Shown here piece after piece: positions 33,891-34,015 of a stretch of 34,015 nt of DNA. Every line of letters begins with the position of its first letter. The first letter of the stretch is position 1. The notes under the pieces were generated by a model, which did no database searches, had not been told where the DNA came from, and was given only the letters and a program-made list of their open reading frames with translations. The DNA comes from Planctomycetota bacterium. GTDB lineage: Bacteria; Planctomycetota; PUPC01; JACPCR01. The stretch covers positions 1 through 34,015 of the forward strand of contig JASLXP010000300.1 of assembly GCA_030740295.1 (NCBI GenBank), written 5' to 3'. A program made the translations under genes and the position numbers.

Positions 33891-33943
33891 CAGGGGCAAA
33901 GCCCCGGGCTGTTTGCCTAGCCCAGCCCAACGGGCTGGGTTTT
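33891..33943 (-). repeat. REP-like repeat, right copy of a terminal inverted pair
   Basis: This segment is the near-exact reverse complement of 109-160, including both palindromes and the CTAGGCAAAC spacer. A further related palindrome follows at 33961-33986 (GGGGCA...TGCCCC). No gene lies between 33842 and the end of the window. Confidence 0.8.
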
Positions 33944-34015
33944 CGGGCAGATCGTCCTTAGGGGCAAAGCCCCGGGCATTTGCCCCAATGAATGGCCTCC
34001 TTATAAATGGCCGGG

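Noticed and set aside
1..34015. tRNA, rRNA, insertion sequence, integrase or toxin-antitoxin genes
   Set aside because: I looked for their motifs and found none. The MORN_2 protein is sometimes labelled as a YwqK-like antitoxin, but no toxin partner is present.

Overview
The window reads as a chromosomal segment of a PVC-group bacterium, most likely Verrucomicrobiota. No rRNA, ribosomal protein or other phylogenetic marker is present, so this rests on gene content. The pointers are a TIGR04073-type exosortase-associated protein, a secreted sulfatase with an appended sandwich domain, a PQQ-like propeller/LamG fusion, an SGNH-esterase/sialidase fusion, a DUF4175-like giant membrane protein, and a bacterial alpha-2-macroglobulin carrying a PA14 domain. 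Many products have export signals, which fits a polysaccharide-degrading heterotroph. Both ends of the window fall in the same roughly 50-bp REP-like repeat in opposite orientation, so the window may be a contig or block bounded by repeats.

Layout. 1-263: REP-like hairpins. 264-3141 (+): an unknown membrane protein, a nucleotidyltransferase/CDP-alcohol phosphatidyltransferase fusion, and an overlapping exported c'-type cytochrome. 3213-3626 (-): a small two-helix membrane protein with its own terminator. 4011-4711 (+): a class I glutamine amidotransferase broken by one base at its nucleophile elbow. 4835-10000 (+): an exported MORN_2 protein and a ~1400-residue DUF4175-like protein. 10035-19169 (-): a 2202-residue alpha-2-macroglobulin, a membrane anti-sigma-like protein and an ECF sigma factor. 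19575-22790 (-): an exported PQQ-propeller/LamG protein. 22922-23183 (-): a truncated, frameshifted PhyH remnant. 23270-24544 (-): a YhaO/SbcD-like nuclease. 24853-26476 (+): the TIGR04073 protein and a ThiO-like oxidase. 26614-29643 (+): an AddB-like PD-(D/E)XK protein. 29666-33841: a divergent pair, SGNH-sialidase (-) and sulfatase (+).

Working together: the ECF sigma factor and anti-sigma overlap and sit upstream of the macroglobulin on the same strand. This suggests an envelope-stress regulon that makes a giant protease-trapping surface protein. The sialidase/esterase, sulfatase and propeller/LamG proteins look like outward-facing glycan-processing factors. The YhaO-like and AddB-like proteins each lack their usual ATPase partner here.

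The least expected signal is non-coding. C-rich, almost G-free octamer repeats (unit AACACTCC) lie on the sense strand and end 12-19 nt before the start codons of three unrelated genes: the macroglobulin, the YhaO-like nuclease and the AddB-like protein. None of these starts has a Shine-Dalgarno sequence. Three different heptamer tandem repeats occupy other leaders in the same window. Genes without such leaders often have clear Shine-Dalgarno sites.
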